Below are positions 16,604 to 24,120 of a stretch of DNA of 64,000 nucleotides, piece by piece. The stretch is from positions 365,575-429,574 of the forward strand of contig JAMLGP010000001.1 in the NCBI GenBank assembly GCA_023957835.1, read 5' to 3'. The translations under genes and the position numbers were made by a program. The DNA is from Homoserinimonas sp. (GTDB lineage: Bacteria; Actinomycetota; Actinomycetes; Actinomycetales; Microbacteriaceae). Position 1 is the stretch's first letter; each line of letters starts with the position of its first letter. The notes under the pieces were generated by a model. It did not search any database. It was not told the origin of the DNA and worked only from the letters and a program-made list of their open reading frames with translations.

Positions 16604-17704
16604 ATGAACGAACTCGATATCTCTGAGGATCTCGCCTCGCTGCGTTCGACTCTCGGCGACATCCGCGCGGTCGTGAATGTCGAAAAGCTCGAGTCCGAGA
16701 TCGCGAGCCTCACCGAGCAGGCTGGCCAGCCAGACCTTTGGGACGACCCCGAAAAGGCGCAGCAGGTCACGAGCGCCCTGAGTCATCGGCAGGCGGAGCT
16801 GGCAAGGGTCAGCAATCTGACCCGTCGACTGGACGATGTCGAGGTCATGGCTCAGCTCGCCAATGAAGAATCGGATGAGGCTGCCGCGGCCGAAGTGCGC
16901 ACCGAGCTGGAGAGCATCCGCAAGGTGCTTGGCGACCTCGAAGTGCAGACCCTGCTCAGCGGAGAGTGGGATGCCCTGCCCGCGGTAATGACAATCCGGG
17001 CCGGCGCCGGGGGAGTGGATGCCGCCGACTTTGCCGAGATGGTGCAGCGGATGTACCTGCGCTGGGCAGAGCAGCACGGCTACCCGACGCGGGTGCTCGA
17101 CACGAGCTACGCCGAAGAAGCCGGGATCAAGTCGACGACGATCGAGTTCGATGCTCCTTACGCCTTCGGGACCTTGAGTGTTGAAGCCGGAACTCACCGA
17201 CTGGTTCGGATGAGCCCGTTCAACTCCGCAGGCAAGCGCCAGACGAGCTTCGCTGCGGTTGAAGTGATTCCGCTAATGCCGGAGACCGAGGAGATCGACA
17301 TTCCCGAGTCGGAGATTCGGGTGGATGTCTTCCGATCGAGCGGTCCGGGCGGCCAGTCGGTGAACACGACCGACTCCGCAGTTCGAATCACCCACTTGCC
17401 GACCGGCATCGTCGTTTCAATGCAAAACGAGAAGAGCCAGATTCAAAACCGAGCCGCAGCCATGCGCGTTCTGCAGTCGAGGCTGCTCGTGCTGCAGCGC
17501 GAGAAGGAAGCCGCGACCAAGAAGGAGCTCGCAGGCAACATCACCGCAAGCTGGGGCGACCAGATGCGCAGCTACGTTCTCGCCCCCTACCAAATGGTCA
17601 AGGACCTGCGCACCGAATACGAAGTCAACAACCCGACCGCGGTCTTCGACGGCGATCTCGACGGATTCATTTCTGCGGGTATCAGGCACCGAGCATCTTC
17701 CTGA
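16604..17704 (+). CDS. prfB: Peptide chain release factor 2
   Basis: Recognises UGA and UAA stop codons and triggers release of the finished protein. The 366 residues carry the RF2-specific SPF tripeptide at 204-206 and the catalytic GGQ at 249-251. The whole protein is in one open frame, so the programmed +1 frameshift found in many bacterial prfB genes is absent. It is followed by ftsE and ftsX, with smpB and the tmRNA further on, a common actinobacterial order. Confidence 0.97.
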   Translation: MNELDISEDLASLRSTLGDIRAVVNVEKLESEIASLTEQAGQPDLWDDPEKAQQVTSALSHRQAELARVSNLTRRLDDVEVMAQLANEESDEAAAAEVRTELESIRKVLGDLEVQTLLSGEWDALPAVMTIRAGAGGVDAADFAEMVQRMYLRWAEQHGYPTRVLDTSYAEEAGIKSTTIEFDAPYAFGTLSVEAGTHRLVRMSPFNSAGKRQTSFAAVEVIPLMPETEEIDIPESEIRVDVFRSSGPGGQSVNTTDSAVRITHLPTGIVVSMQNEKSQIQNRAAAMRVLQSRLLVLQREKEAATKKELAGNITASWGDQMRSYVLAPYQMVKDLRTEYEVNNPTAVFDGDLDGFISAGIRHRASS

Positions 17705-17754
17705 ATAAAGTCCGAGGTCTGCGAGTCGCTAAGCCGCTGGAGCACCCCCCAACC

Positions 17755-17760
17755 TAGGCT
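17755..17760 (+). promoter_or_regulatory. Predicted -10 box (TAGGCT) of ftsEX
   Basis: TAGGCT ends nine bases before the ATG at 17770, and no Shine-Dalgarno sequence is seen. Confidence 0.4.
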
Positions 17761-17769
17761 CGTAGAGTC

Positions 17770-18516
17770 ATGATTCGATTCGAACAAGTGAGCAAGGTTT
17801 ATCCGCGCAATGCCAGGCCAGCGCTCAACAAAGTCGACCTAGAAATTCTCAAGGGCGAATTTGTGTTCCTGGTTGGGGCATCCGGCAGCGGCAAGTCGAG
17901 CTTTCTGCGCCTAATCCTGCGCGAAGAGGCGCCGACCAGCGGCCAGATCCACGTTCTCGGCCAGGACCTGCGCAAACTCCGCGGCCGCAAAGTCCCCTAC
18001 TTTCGACGCAATCTCGGCGTCGTGTTTCAGGACTTCAGGCTCCTGCCGCAAAAGTCGGTATTCGAAAACGTCGCCTTCTCGCTCCAGGTAATCGGCAAAT
18101 CGAAGGGCTTCATTCAGGAGGCTGTTCCGGATGTCCTGCGCATGGTGGGACTGGCCGGCAAGTCATCCAGGCTCCCGAACGAACTCTCCGGCGGGGAGCA
18201 GCAGCGCGTGGCCATCGCGAGGGCGATAGTCAACAAGCCCGCGATCCTCCTGGCCGACGAGCCCACCGGAAACCTCGACCCTGCAACGAGCGCAGGGATC
18301 ATGACCCTGCTCGGCCGAATCAGCGCGGGTGGGACCACGATCGTCATGGCCACCCACGACGCGGGCATCGTCGACAAGGCCAAGCAGCGAGTGGTTGAAC
18401 TTGTCGGCGGACAGATAGTTCGCGATGAGCGGCAGGGCGGCTACCAGACCCAATCGGTTCCGGTGAAGCTTCAGGCGCCGCCGCCGAAACTGCCCGAAAT
18501 GGGGACCGGCGAATGA
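17770..18516 (+). CDS. ftsE: Cell division ATP-binding protein FtsE
   Basis: ATPase subunit of the FtsEX complex, which controls peptidoglycan hydrolases at the division site. The 248 residues show Walker [10 protein letters not shown] at 36-44, the signature [14 protein letters not shown] at 139-152 and Walker B LLADEP at 160-165. The C-terminus beyond about 225 is a Pro-rich tail not needed for the ATPase fold. Its stop overlaps the ftsX start by four bases. Confidence 0.96.
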   Translation: MIRFEQVSKVYPRNARPALNKVDLEILKGEFVFLVGASGSGKSSFLRLILREEAPTSGQIHVLGQDLRKLRGRKVPYFRRNLGVVFQDFRLLPQKSVFENVAFSLQVIGKSKGFIQEAVPDVLRMVGLAGKSSRLPNELSGGEQQRVAIARAIVNKPAILLADEPTGNLDPATSAGIMTLLGRISAGGTTIVMATHDAGIVDKAKQRVVELVGGQIVRDERQGGYQTQSVPVKLQAPPPKLPEMGTGE

Positions 18517-19427
18517 GACTGGGCATAGTTCTCTCCGAAGTCGGCCAGGGACTGCGCCGGAACATTTCGATGGTGGTTTCGATAGTCCTCGTTACCTTCA
18601 TTTCGCTTACCTTCGTCGGAACGGCAATCCTGCTTCAGTTCCAGATCAACCAAATGAAGGGCTACTGGTACGACCGGGCCCAGGTTGCGATCTACCTTTG
18701 CACCGACTATGACGAGGGCGGCAACTGCAACGAAGCCGAAGCGACCAGCCAGCAGAAGGCGGCGGTAAAGCAGGCACTCGATTCCGCGCCGCTGGCCGGA
18801 CTGATAGATCGCTACGAGTTCGAAGATCACGATCAGGCCTACCAGCACTATCAGGAGCAATTCGGCAAGGATGACTCCGCGGGCTTTGTAACCCCGGACT
18901 TTCTCCCCGAAACCTACTGGGTGAACCTGAAGGATCCGACTCAGTCTGATGTGGTGATCGAGCGCCTCGCCAATCAGCCAGGGGTTGAGGATGTCGTCGA
19001 CCAGAAGAAGTATCTTCAGCCAATCTTCGATGTGCTGAATGTTTCAAGCCTCACTGCAATCGGAATTGCGGTTCTAATGCTCATTGCCGCGGTGCTGCTG
19101 ATTGCTACGACCATTCGCCTTAGCGCTTTCAGTCGCAGGCGGGAAGTCGGAATCATGCGACTCGTCGGGGCCTCCAACCGCTACATTCAGACTCCGTTCA
19201 TTCTCGAAGGGGTCGTAGCTTCGCTGATCGGTTCGGTGCTCGCGAGCGGCGCGATCGTGGCAATCGTGCAGTCCTTCGTGCAGGGCTATCTGAATGCGAG
19301 CCCGTCAGGGGTGCCCTTCGTCGGCCTGCGTGAAGCCTTCATCGTCGTGCCGATAGTCATCGTCGGCGGGGCGGCTCTGGCTGCCATATCTGGCGCGGTG
19401 GCGATTCGGCGATATCTGAGGGTCTGA
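18513..19427 (+). CDS. ftsX: Cell division membrane protein FtsX
   Basis: Membrane partner of FtsE. The 304 residues hold a first membrane segment near 20-45, a large extracytoplasmic loop to about residue 175 that in relatives contacts cell-wall hydrolases or their activators, then three further segments. [19 protein letters not shown] near 208-226 is the typical FtsX-domain loop. It overlaps ftsE by four bases. Confidence 0.96.
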   Translation: MRLGIVLSEVGQGLRRNISMVVSIVLVTFISLTFVGTAILLQFQINQMKGYWYDRAQVAIYLCTDYDEGGNCNEAEATSQQKAAVKQALDSAPLAGLIDRYEFEDHDQAYQHYQEQFGKDDSAGFVTPDFLPETYWVNLKDPTQSDVVIERLANQPGVEDVVDQKKYLQPIFDVLNVSSLTAIGIAVLMLIAAVLLIATTIRLSAFSRRREVGIMRLVGASNRYIQTPFILEGVVASLIGSVLASGAIVAIVQSFVQGYLNASPSGVPFVGLREAFIVVPIVIVGGAALAAISGAVAIRRYLRV

Positions 19428-19589
19428 ACTAACCGTCGGCGTCTGGGGCAGCCCGCTATCCACTTTCGGGTCAGTTCGCGATACACTTGTGGGTTGAGCG
19501 AACGGGGTCAGGACCGATCTCCTCGCGCCTCGCGCCCGGCCGAGCCGGGCATTCGACTTAGTGTCCTGCCAGCGAAAAGGAGTAGTACC

Positions 19590-20066
19590 GTGCCAAGGGA
19601 ACGCGGCCAAAAGGTCGTGGCGACCAACCGAAAGGCCAGGCACGACTACAACATAGAAGACACCTACGAGGCCGGACTCGTGCTCACCGGCAGCGAAGTG
19701 AAATCGCTGCGCGAGGGCAGAGCCTCTCTCGTGGACGGTTACGCATTTATCGACGCGGGTGAAGCCTGGCTGGATGCCGTGCACATTCCCGAATACGTCG
19801 GCGGCACCTGGAACAACCACGCCCCGCGGCGAACGCGCAAGTTGCTGCTCCACAAGGCGCAGATCCTGAAGATTCAAGGGAAGGTCAAGGAGGGCGGCTA
19901 TACCCTCATTCCGCTGTCCCTATATTTCAGCGACGGGCGGGCGAAGGTCGAACTGGCGGTCGCGAAGGGCAAGCGCGAATACGACAAGCGCCAGGCTCTG
20001 CGTGAACGTCAGGACAACCTCGAGGCCAGGCGGGCGATCGCAAACCGCGCGCGACTGGGGGAGTGA
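19590..20066 (+). CDS. smpB: tmRNA-binding protein SmpB
   Basis: Binds tmRNA and mimics the codon-anticodon contact so that stalled ribosomes can be rescued. The 158 residues contain [20 protein letters not shown] near residues 12-31, [10 protein letters not shown], and a basic tail that folds in the ribosomal mRNA channel. The frame is open from 19494, but AAAGGAG followed by GTG at 19590 marks the family start. The tmRNA gene lies about 2.3 kb downstream on the same strand. Confidence 0.96.
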   Translation: MPRERGQKVVATNRKARHDYNIEDTYEAGLVLTGSEVKSLREGRASLVDGYAFIDAGEAWLDAVHIPEYVGGTWNNHAPRRTRKLLLHKAQILKIQGKVKEGGYTLIPLSLYFSDGRAKVELAVAKGKREYDKRQALRERQDNLEARRAIANRARLGE

Positions 20067-20097
20067 GGCCATAGAACTGAATGTGCCGGATGCCGGC

Positions 20098-20778
20098 TCA
20101 GTTCGCCTGGAACCTCGCGTCAACCGCCGCCCGGATTTCAATCTCCTCCGGCTTGAGTGAGAGTTCGGGTCCGGAACCGGCATCGGCCTTCATCCGGCTC
20201 ATGGCCATTACCGGTGCAGGCGAGCCGTAGCTTTCAAAGCCGGCCGATTGATTGCCGAGCATTCCGACATCCGCTACCGCTATTGCTTCCACGGACTTGA
20301 AGCCTGCGGCTTTCGCGTAGGAGAGCGCCTTGGCTGCGGCATCCTGAACGGCCTTCGTGCGCACCTCGGCGGTAACTTCTTTGCGCTTCTCCTCGGTCAG
20401 ATCCCAGGAGATCCAGCCGATTCCGACTCCGTCCTGCGGCGCGATCGTCTCAATGAACTTTGAAAGCGCATCGAAATCGTTGAACTTCGCGGTGAAGGAA
20501 ACGCTCGCGTGGTAGACGAAGGGCAACTGCTTTCCGTCCTGACTCCACGGCCGACTGCCCCACACCTGAACCCGATCGCTGGACCAGTTAGTGACCGGGC
20601 CGGCTTTCTCGTCGTGCAGGGCCTTAATCTGTTCGCGCACCGCTTCCGCAGAGGCATTGGCCTGCTGAAACACGGTGTCGCGCTTCGACCCGTCGAAGGA
20701 GACGGAGATCTGAACGGTAGCCTTTTCCGCCGGGTGAAAGGCAGAGTGCTCGCCCTGAACTGTAATTGTCGCGCTCAT
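20098..20778 (-). CDS. SIMPL-domain (DUF541) protein without a signal peptide
   Basis: A 226-residue protein of the SIMPL family, with VQISVSFDGSKRDTVFQQAN near 22-41 and an Ala-rich helix near 140-155 (VQDAAAKALSYAKAAG). The family's function is not well defined; several members are periplasmic and linked to oxidative stress. Here no signal peptide or membrane segment is visible, so a cytoplasmic location is likely. It is convergent with smpB and lies 31 bases upstream-to-downstream from the dehydrogenase gene on the same strand. Confidence 0.85.
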   Translation of the reverse strand: MSATITVQGEHSAFHPAEKATVQISVSFDGSKRDTVFQQANASAEAVREQIKALHDEKAGPVTNWSSDRVQVWGSRPWSQDGKQLPFVYHASVSFTAKFNDFDALSKFIETIAPQDGVGIGWISWDLTEEKRKEVTAEVRTKAVQDAAAKALSYAKAAGFKSVEAIAVADVGMLGNQSAGFESYGSPAPVMAMSRMKADAGSGPELSLKPEEIEIRAAVDARFQAN

Positions 20779-20809
20779 GCGGCAACTCTGCCTTTCAACC
20801 GATCGGAAT

Positions 20810-22180
20810 TCAAATTGTGCGGATGAGCTTCTTGTTTACGAATTCATTCGCACCGAACCGGCCAAGTTCGCGGCCGACGCCGCTGCGCTTGACTCCGCCG
20901 AAGGGCAGTTCAGGGCTGTCTGCGAGCACCACGTTGATGTAGACCATTCCGGCATCGATCTTGTCGGCAACCCGCTTGGCCTGCTCCGGATCGGTAGTGA
21001 AGAGGTAGGAGCCGAGACCGAACGGGGTGGCGTTTGCGACCTGCACCGCCTCATCCTCACTCGAGACCTTGTAGATCGAAGCGACCGGTCCGAAAAACTC
21101 TTCGCGGTAGGCGTCGGCGTTTTCCGGAACTTCGGAGAGGACGGTTGCCGGGAAGAACGCGCCGTCGCGAGAGCCGCTGGTTTCCACCTTGGCGCCCTGC
21201 TTCTTTGCCCGGTTGACCTGCTCTTCGAGCCCTTCGGCGGCACCGAGCGAGGAGAGCGGGCCGTAGTCGCCGGCTCCGGTCTTCGGGTCGCCAGGCTTGC
21301 GGGCGAGCATCTTCTCGGTGAACTTGCTCTTGAAGTCGTCATAGAGGCTGTCGATGACGATGAAGCGCTTTGCGGCATTGCAGGACTGGCCGCTGTTGTC
21401 GAGCCTTGCCGCGAGAGCGGAGTCGACGGTCGCATCCATGTCGTCGGTGCTCAGCAGGATGAACGGGTCCGATCCGCCAAGCTCGAGAACGACCTTCTTG
21501 AGGTTGCGTCCTGCAACTTCGGCGACGGCGGAACCTGCTGCTTCAGAACCGGTGAGCGAGACGCCCTGAATCCGCGGGTCTGCGATGATTCGCGCGAGCT
21601 GGTCGCTCGTGGCATACACATTGTTGTATGCGCCATCCGGGGCACCCGCGTCTTCGAAGATCTTCTGGATCGCCGCAGCAGACTCCGGGCACTGCGAGGC
21701 GTGCTTCAGGATGATCGTGTTGCCGATCACGATGTTCGGTCCGGCAAAGCGCGCCACCTGGTAGTAAGGGAAATTCCACGGCATGATTCCGACAAGCACG
21801 CCGAGGGGGCCGGTGCGCACGATCGCAGTGCCTTCGCTGCCTTCGACGAGGTCGATCGTCTCGTCGGCGAGGATCGAGTGGGCGTTGTCTGCGTAGTAGG
21901 CGAAGATTGCCGCTGCGAAGTCGACTTCGCCGAGGGCGTCGCCGATCGGCTTGCCCATTTCGCGAATGATGATGTCGGCGAGCTCTTCGCGCCGCTCGGT
22001 GTGCAGCTCGGCGACCCTGCGGATCACCGCAGCCCGCTCGTCAATACTCGAAGTGCGACCCCAGTTGCGGTAGGCGCTCTCCGCCTTGTCCACTACCTTG
22101 TCGAGATCGGCATCCGAAATCTGCTCGTAGGTCTTCTCGGTCTCGCCGGTCGCAGGGTTAGTCACTTTGTAGCGGCTCAT
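20810..22180 (-). CDS. gabD: NAD(P)-dependent succinate-semialdehyde dehydrogenase
   Basis: Oxidises succinate semialdehyde to succinate. The 456-residue aldehyde dehydrogenase carries PWNFP at 134-138, the general base in LELGG (Glu233) and the nucleophile in NSGQSC (Cys267). The overall sequence is closest in style to the short SSADH group of actinobacteria. GAAAGGAG lies upstream of the ATG. Taken with the Kgd-type enzyme at 33014-36934, it could complete a 2-oxoglutarate to succinate bypass of the TCA cycle. Other aldehydes as substrate cannot be excluded. Confidence 0.9.
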   Translation of the reverse strand: MSRYKVTNPATGETEKTYEQISDADLDKVVDKAESAYRNWGRTSSIDERAAVIRRVAELHTERREELADIIIREMGKPIGDALGEVDFAAAIFAYYADNAHSILADETIDLVEGSEGTAIVRTGPLGVLVGIMPWNFPYYQVARFAGPNIVIGNTIILKHASQCPESAAAIQKIFEDAGAPDGAYNNVYATSDQLARIIADPRIQGVSLTGSEAAGSAVAEVAGRNLKKVVLELGGSDPFILLSTDDMDATVDSALAARLDNSGQSCNAAKRFIVIDSLYDDFKSKFTEKMLARKPGDPKTGAGDYGPLSSLGAAEGLEEQVNRAKKQGAKVETSGSRDGAFFPATVLSEVPENADAYREEFFGPVASIYKVSSEDEAVQVANATPFGLGSYLFTTDPEQAKRVADKIDAGMVYINVVLADSPELPFGGVKRSGVGRELGRFGANEFVNKKLIRTI

Positions 22181-22313
22181 CAGCCGTCTCCTTTCGAAAG
22201 TGCCGACCTTCCTCGCCCGGCACCGTTCCTGATACGTGTTGTTCCAGCCTAATCAACGGATGCCCCTCCCGTGAATGGCAGAATTCACTCTGGCGGCATC
22301 CGCGGTTTTCGCT

Positions 22314-22319
22314 TAGAAT
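22314..22319 (+). promoter_or_regulatory. Predicted -10 box (TAGAAT) for the tmRNA gene
   Basis: TAGAAT is a good -10 match; a weak -35 (TGGCGG) lies 17 bases upstream at 22291-22296. A start near 22326 would include the left arm of the inverted repeat that brackets the tmRNA. Confidence 0.45.
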
Positions 22320-22351
22320 TGAAGGCCGCCCAGGCGGTCTTGAAAACTCCA

Positions 22352-22368
22352 CAGCGCGCAATAGTGGC
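22352..22368. repeat. Left arm of 17-bp inverted repeat around tmRNA
   Basis: CAGCGCGCAATAGTGGC is the exact reverse complement of 22778-22794. The arm ends 34 bases before the mature 5' end of tmRNA. In the precursor RNA the two arms could pair and hold the ends together. Confidence 0.9.
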
Positions 22369-22402
22369 CGCTCTCACCATCAAAACGGTGGAGCTCGAGC
22401 AT

Positions 22403-22775
22403 GGGGATGATCGGTTTCGACATTGCCTGAGCGAGCGTGAGAAGCGGGTCGAGGATGCAGGGTTATCTCGTAAACGATCCCCGCAAAACATAAGTGCCAA
22501 CGCAAAGCGCACTGACTTCGCCCTCGCTGCCTAAGCGAGCGCCATAAAAGTCCGTCAGACCGGGAATGCTCTCTACCCGGATCCTGGCGTCAGCTAGAGA
22601 GCTAGCTGCGGTATCGCGCCTCAGGGTGCCGCGGGACTTGAACTGAGTCTGGGCTCGTCGGTTTAGCTGCCAGTGGCAAAGACCGGAGCCGAGCAGAACG
22701 CACTTACTGGCTACACCCGTAGAAGGCATGCGACCACAGCAGTGGACGGGGGTTCAATTCCCCCCATCTCCACCA
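22403..22775 (+). ncRNA. ssrA: Transfer-messenger RNA
   Basis: Rescues stalled ribosomes by acting as an alanyl-tRNA and then as an mRNA for a degradation tag. The 5' end GGGGATG pairs with CATCTCC at the 3' end, followed by encoded ACCA. The T arm holds GGTTCAATTCC. The tag reading frame runs from a GCC resume codon at 22496 to TAA at 22532-22534 and encodes ANAKRTDFALAA, giving AANAKRTDFALAA with the tRNA-borne alanine. The tag end FALAA fits ClpXP recognition. The 373-base length is normal for one-piece tmRNA. smpB lies upstream on the same strand. Confidence 0.97.
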
Positions 22776-22777
22776 TC

Positions 22778-22794
22778 GCCACTATTGCGCGCTG
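22778..22794. repeat. Right arm of 17-bp inverted repeat around tmRNA
   Basis: GCCACTATTGCGCGCTG is the reverse complement of 22352-22368 and begins two bases after the encoded CCA. No run of T follows, so it does not look like a normal intrinsic terminator by itself. Confidence 0.9.
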
Positions 22795-22834
22795 AGGACT
22801 CCCCACGGAACAGATCTCGTTCAGGTTTCGAGAG

Positions 22835-22866
22835 TTACTAACACTTTTGGTTTGAAGTGTTAGTAA
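22835..22866. promoter_or_regulatory. Palindromic operator overlapping the fic promoter
   Basis: TTACTAACACTT (22835-22846) and AAGTGTTAGTAA (22855-22866) form a perfect 12-bp inverted repeat with an 8-base spacer. The right arm runs into the TAAGAT -10 box of fic at 22864-22869, so a protein bound here would block transcription. Confidence 0.75.
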
Positions 22867-22869
22867 GAT
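22864..22869 (+). promoter_or_regulatory. Predicted -10 box (TAAGAT) of leaderless fic
   Basis: TAAGAT ends six bases before the GTG at 22876. There is no Shine-Dalgarno sequence. Confidence 0.5.
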
Positions 22870-22875
22870 CATTCC

Positions 22876-24120
22876 GTGGTCACACATGAGCGATCAGATC
22901 TCGTGGTTCCTATGGCACCGATTGGTCTGGAGGAACGAGACTGGGCGCCCAGGTACCCGCAACTGTTTTCCAGAGCGGAAGTCCTGCGGCAGACGGGGAA
23001 GTACTACTCGGCAGTAGTTCCGCCGATCGCGACTCAACAAATTGATATTCCTACTCGGCTGGCTGCGGACGTGGAGGAAGCGGCGCGGAGCTTGACCGAT
23101 TTCGACAGCTACGCGCAGCGCACGCTTGGAATTGAAAGTCCCGAGCTCGGACCAATGTCGGCGATCCTGCTGCGCACCGAAAGCGCATCCAGCAGTCAGA
23201 TTGAACTCCTGACCACTTCAGCCCGAAGTCTCGCTCTGGCTGAGATTGACGAAGGCGAGACCGCCAACTCGCGATCGGTCGTTGGCAATGTAAGAGCCAT
23301 GGAGGCCGCAATCAGGCTTTCAGATCGGCTCGACGAGGGTTCAATCCTCGACATGCATCGAGAACTCATGCTGAGATCGATGGCTGAACACGCTGGCAAG
23401 TGGAGGACAGAGCTTGTCTGGATAGGCGGGGACAATGCTGGCCCCCGCGGTGCGGTATTCGTAGCTCCCCAGCACGAAGGGATCTCGAGCGCAATCAAGG
23501 ATCTAGTTGCCTTCATTGGAAGAGTGGATCTGCCGGCAGTCGCACAAATCGCGATCGCTCACGCTCAGTTTGAAACGATCCACCCATTTGTCGATGGCAA
23601 CGGCCGCACCGGCAGGGCGCTAGCTCAAGCGACGATTCGCAAGCAGAAGCTCGCAACCGGCACTACCGTGCCGGTATCGGCGGGGCTGCTTAGGAATACC
23701 GAAACATACTTCGACGCCCTGACCCGTTACCGTGCAGGAGATGCCGGTCCGATCGTCCGCAGGTTTGCCGATGCCTGCCGGTTTGCGACGCAATCGGGAA
23801 AGCAACTAGTCGATGAACTTCGGCACGTCTCAATTGCATCGAGAGAGTTACTCGCCGGAGTGCGCTCACAGTCGAGCGTGTGGAGGATTCTCCCTCTGCT
23901 TATTGGTCAACCAGTCGTAAACCTGGGTTATCTGAGAAGCAAGGGCTACAACGACATGACCGCGTTACGAGCCCTTGACACCCTCACTTCGCGCGGAGTG
24001 CTTACCGAACGATCGGGTCGACGCCGCAATCGAATTTGGGAGCACGCCTCAGTGCTTGCAGTTCTTGACGACTATGCGTCTCGGATTCGACGGTCTTCGC
24101 CCGGAACGCAATTGCGCTAG
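22876..24120 (+). CDS. Fic-domain protein with N-terminal inhibitory helix and winged-helix tail
   Basis: Probable AMP-transferase that modifies target proteins using ATP. The 414 residues contain the full catalytic motif HPFVDGNGRTGR at 236-247. Upstream, SSQIEL at 106-111 sits where class II Fic proteins have the inhibitory [S/T]xxxE[G/N] helix; the key Glu110 is present but the following residue is Leu. A Fic N-terminal region spans about 20-115, and residues about 335-405 look like a winged helix (YNDMTALRALDTLTSRGVL). The gene lies just behind the tmRNA, has a palindrome over its promoter, and overlaps the convergent MFS gene by four bases. Autoregulation by the C-terminal domain is inferred. 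Confidence 0.9.
   Translation: MVTHERSDLVVPMAPIGLEERDWAPRYPQLFSRAEVLRQTGKYYSAVVPPIATQQIDIPTRLAADVEEAARSLTDFDSYAQRTLGIESPELGPMSAILLRTESASSSQIELLTTSARSLALAEIDEGETANSRSVVGNVRAMEAAIRLSDRLDEGSILDMHRELMLRSMAEHAGKWRTELVWIGGDNAGPRGAVFVAPQHEGISSAIKDLVAFIGRVDLPAVAQIAIAHAQFETIHPFVDGNGRTGRALAQATIRKQKLATGTTVPVSAGLLRNTETYFDALTRYRAGDAGPIVRRFADACRFATQSGKQLVDELRHVSIASRELLAGVRSQSSVWRILPLLIGQPVVNLGYLRSKGYNDMTALRALDTLTSRGVLTERSGRRRNRIWEHASVLAVLDDYASRIRRSSPGTQLR

Noticed and set aside
16604..17704. Programmed frameshift in prfB
   Set aside because: The gene is one uninterrupted frame of normal length, with no in-frame UGA near codon 25.
20777..22252. A 491-codon open frame on the plus strand opposite the succinate-semialdehyde dehydrogenase gene
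   Set aside because: It mirrors a well-supported enzyme gene, its product is rich in Arg, Asp and Val with no recognisable motif, and it has no ribosome-binding site. It is a shadow of the codon bias on the other strand.
22776..24120. Integrated element at the tmRNA 3' end
   Set aside because: No integrase gene and no second copy of the tmRNA 3' end was noticed in the window, so an integrated island cannot be supported, although fic may have arrived that way.
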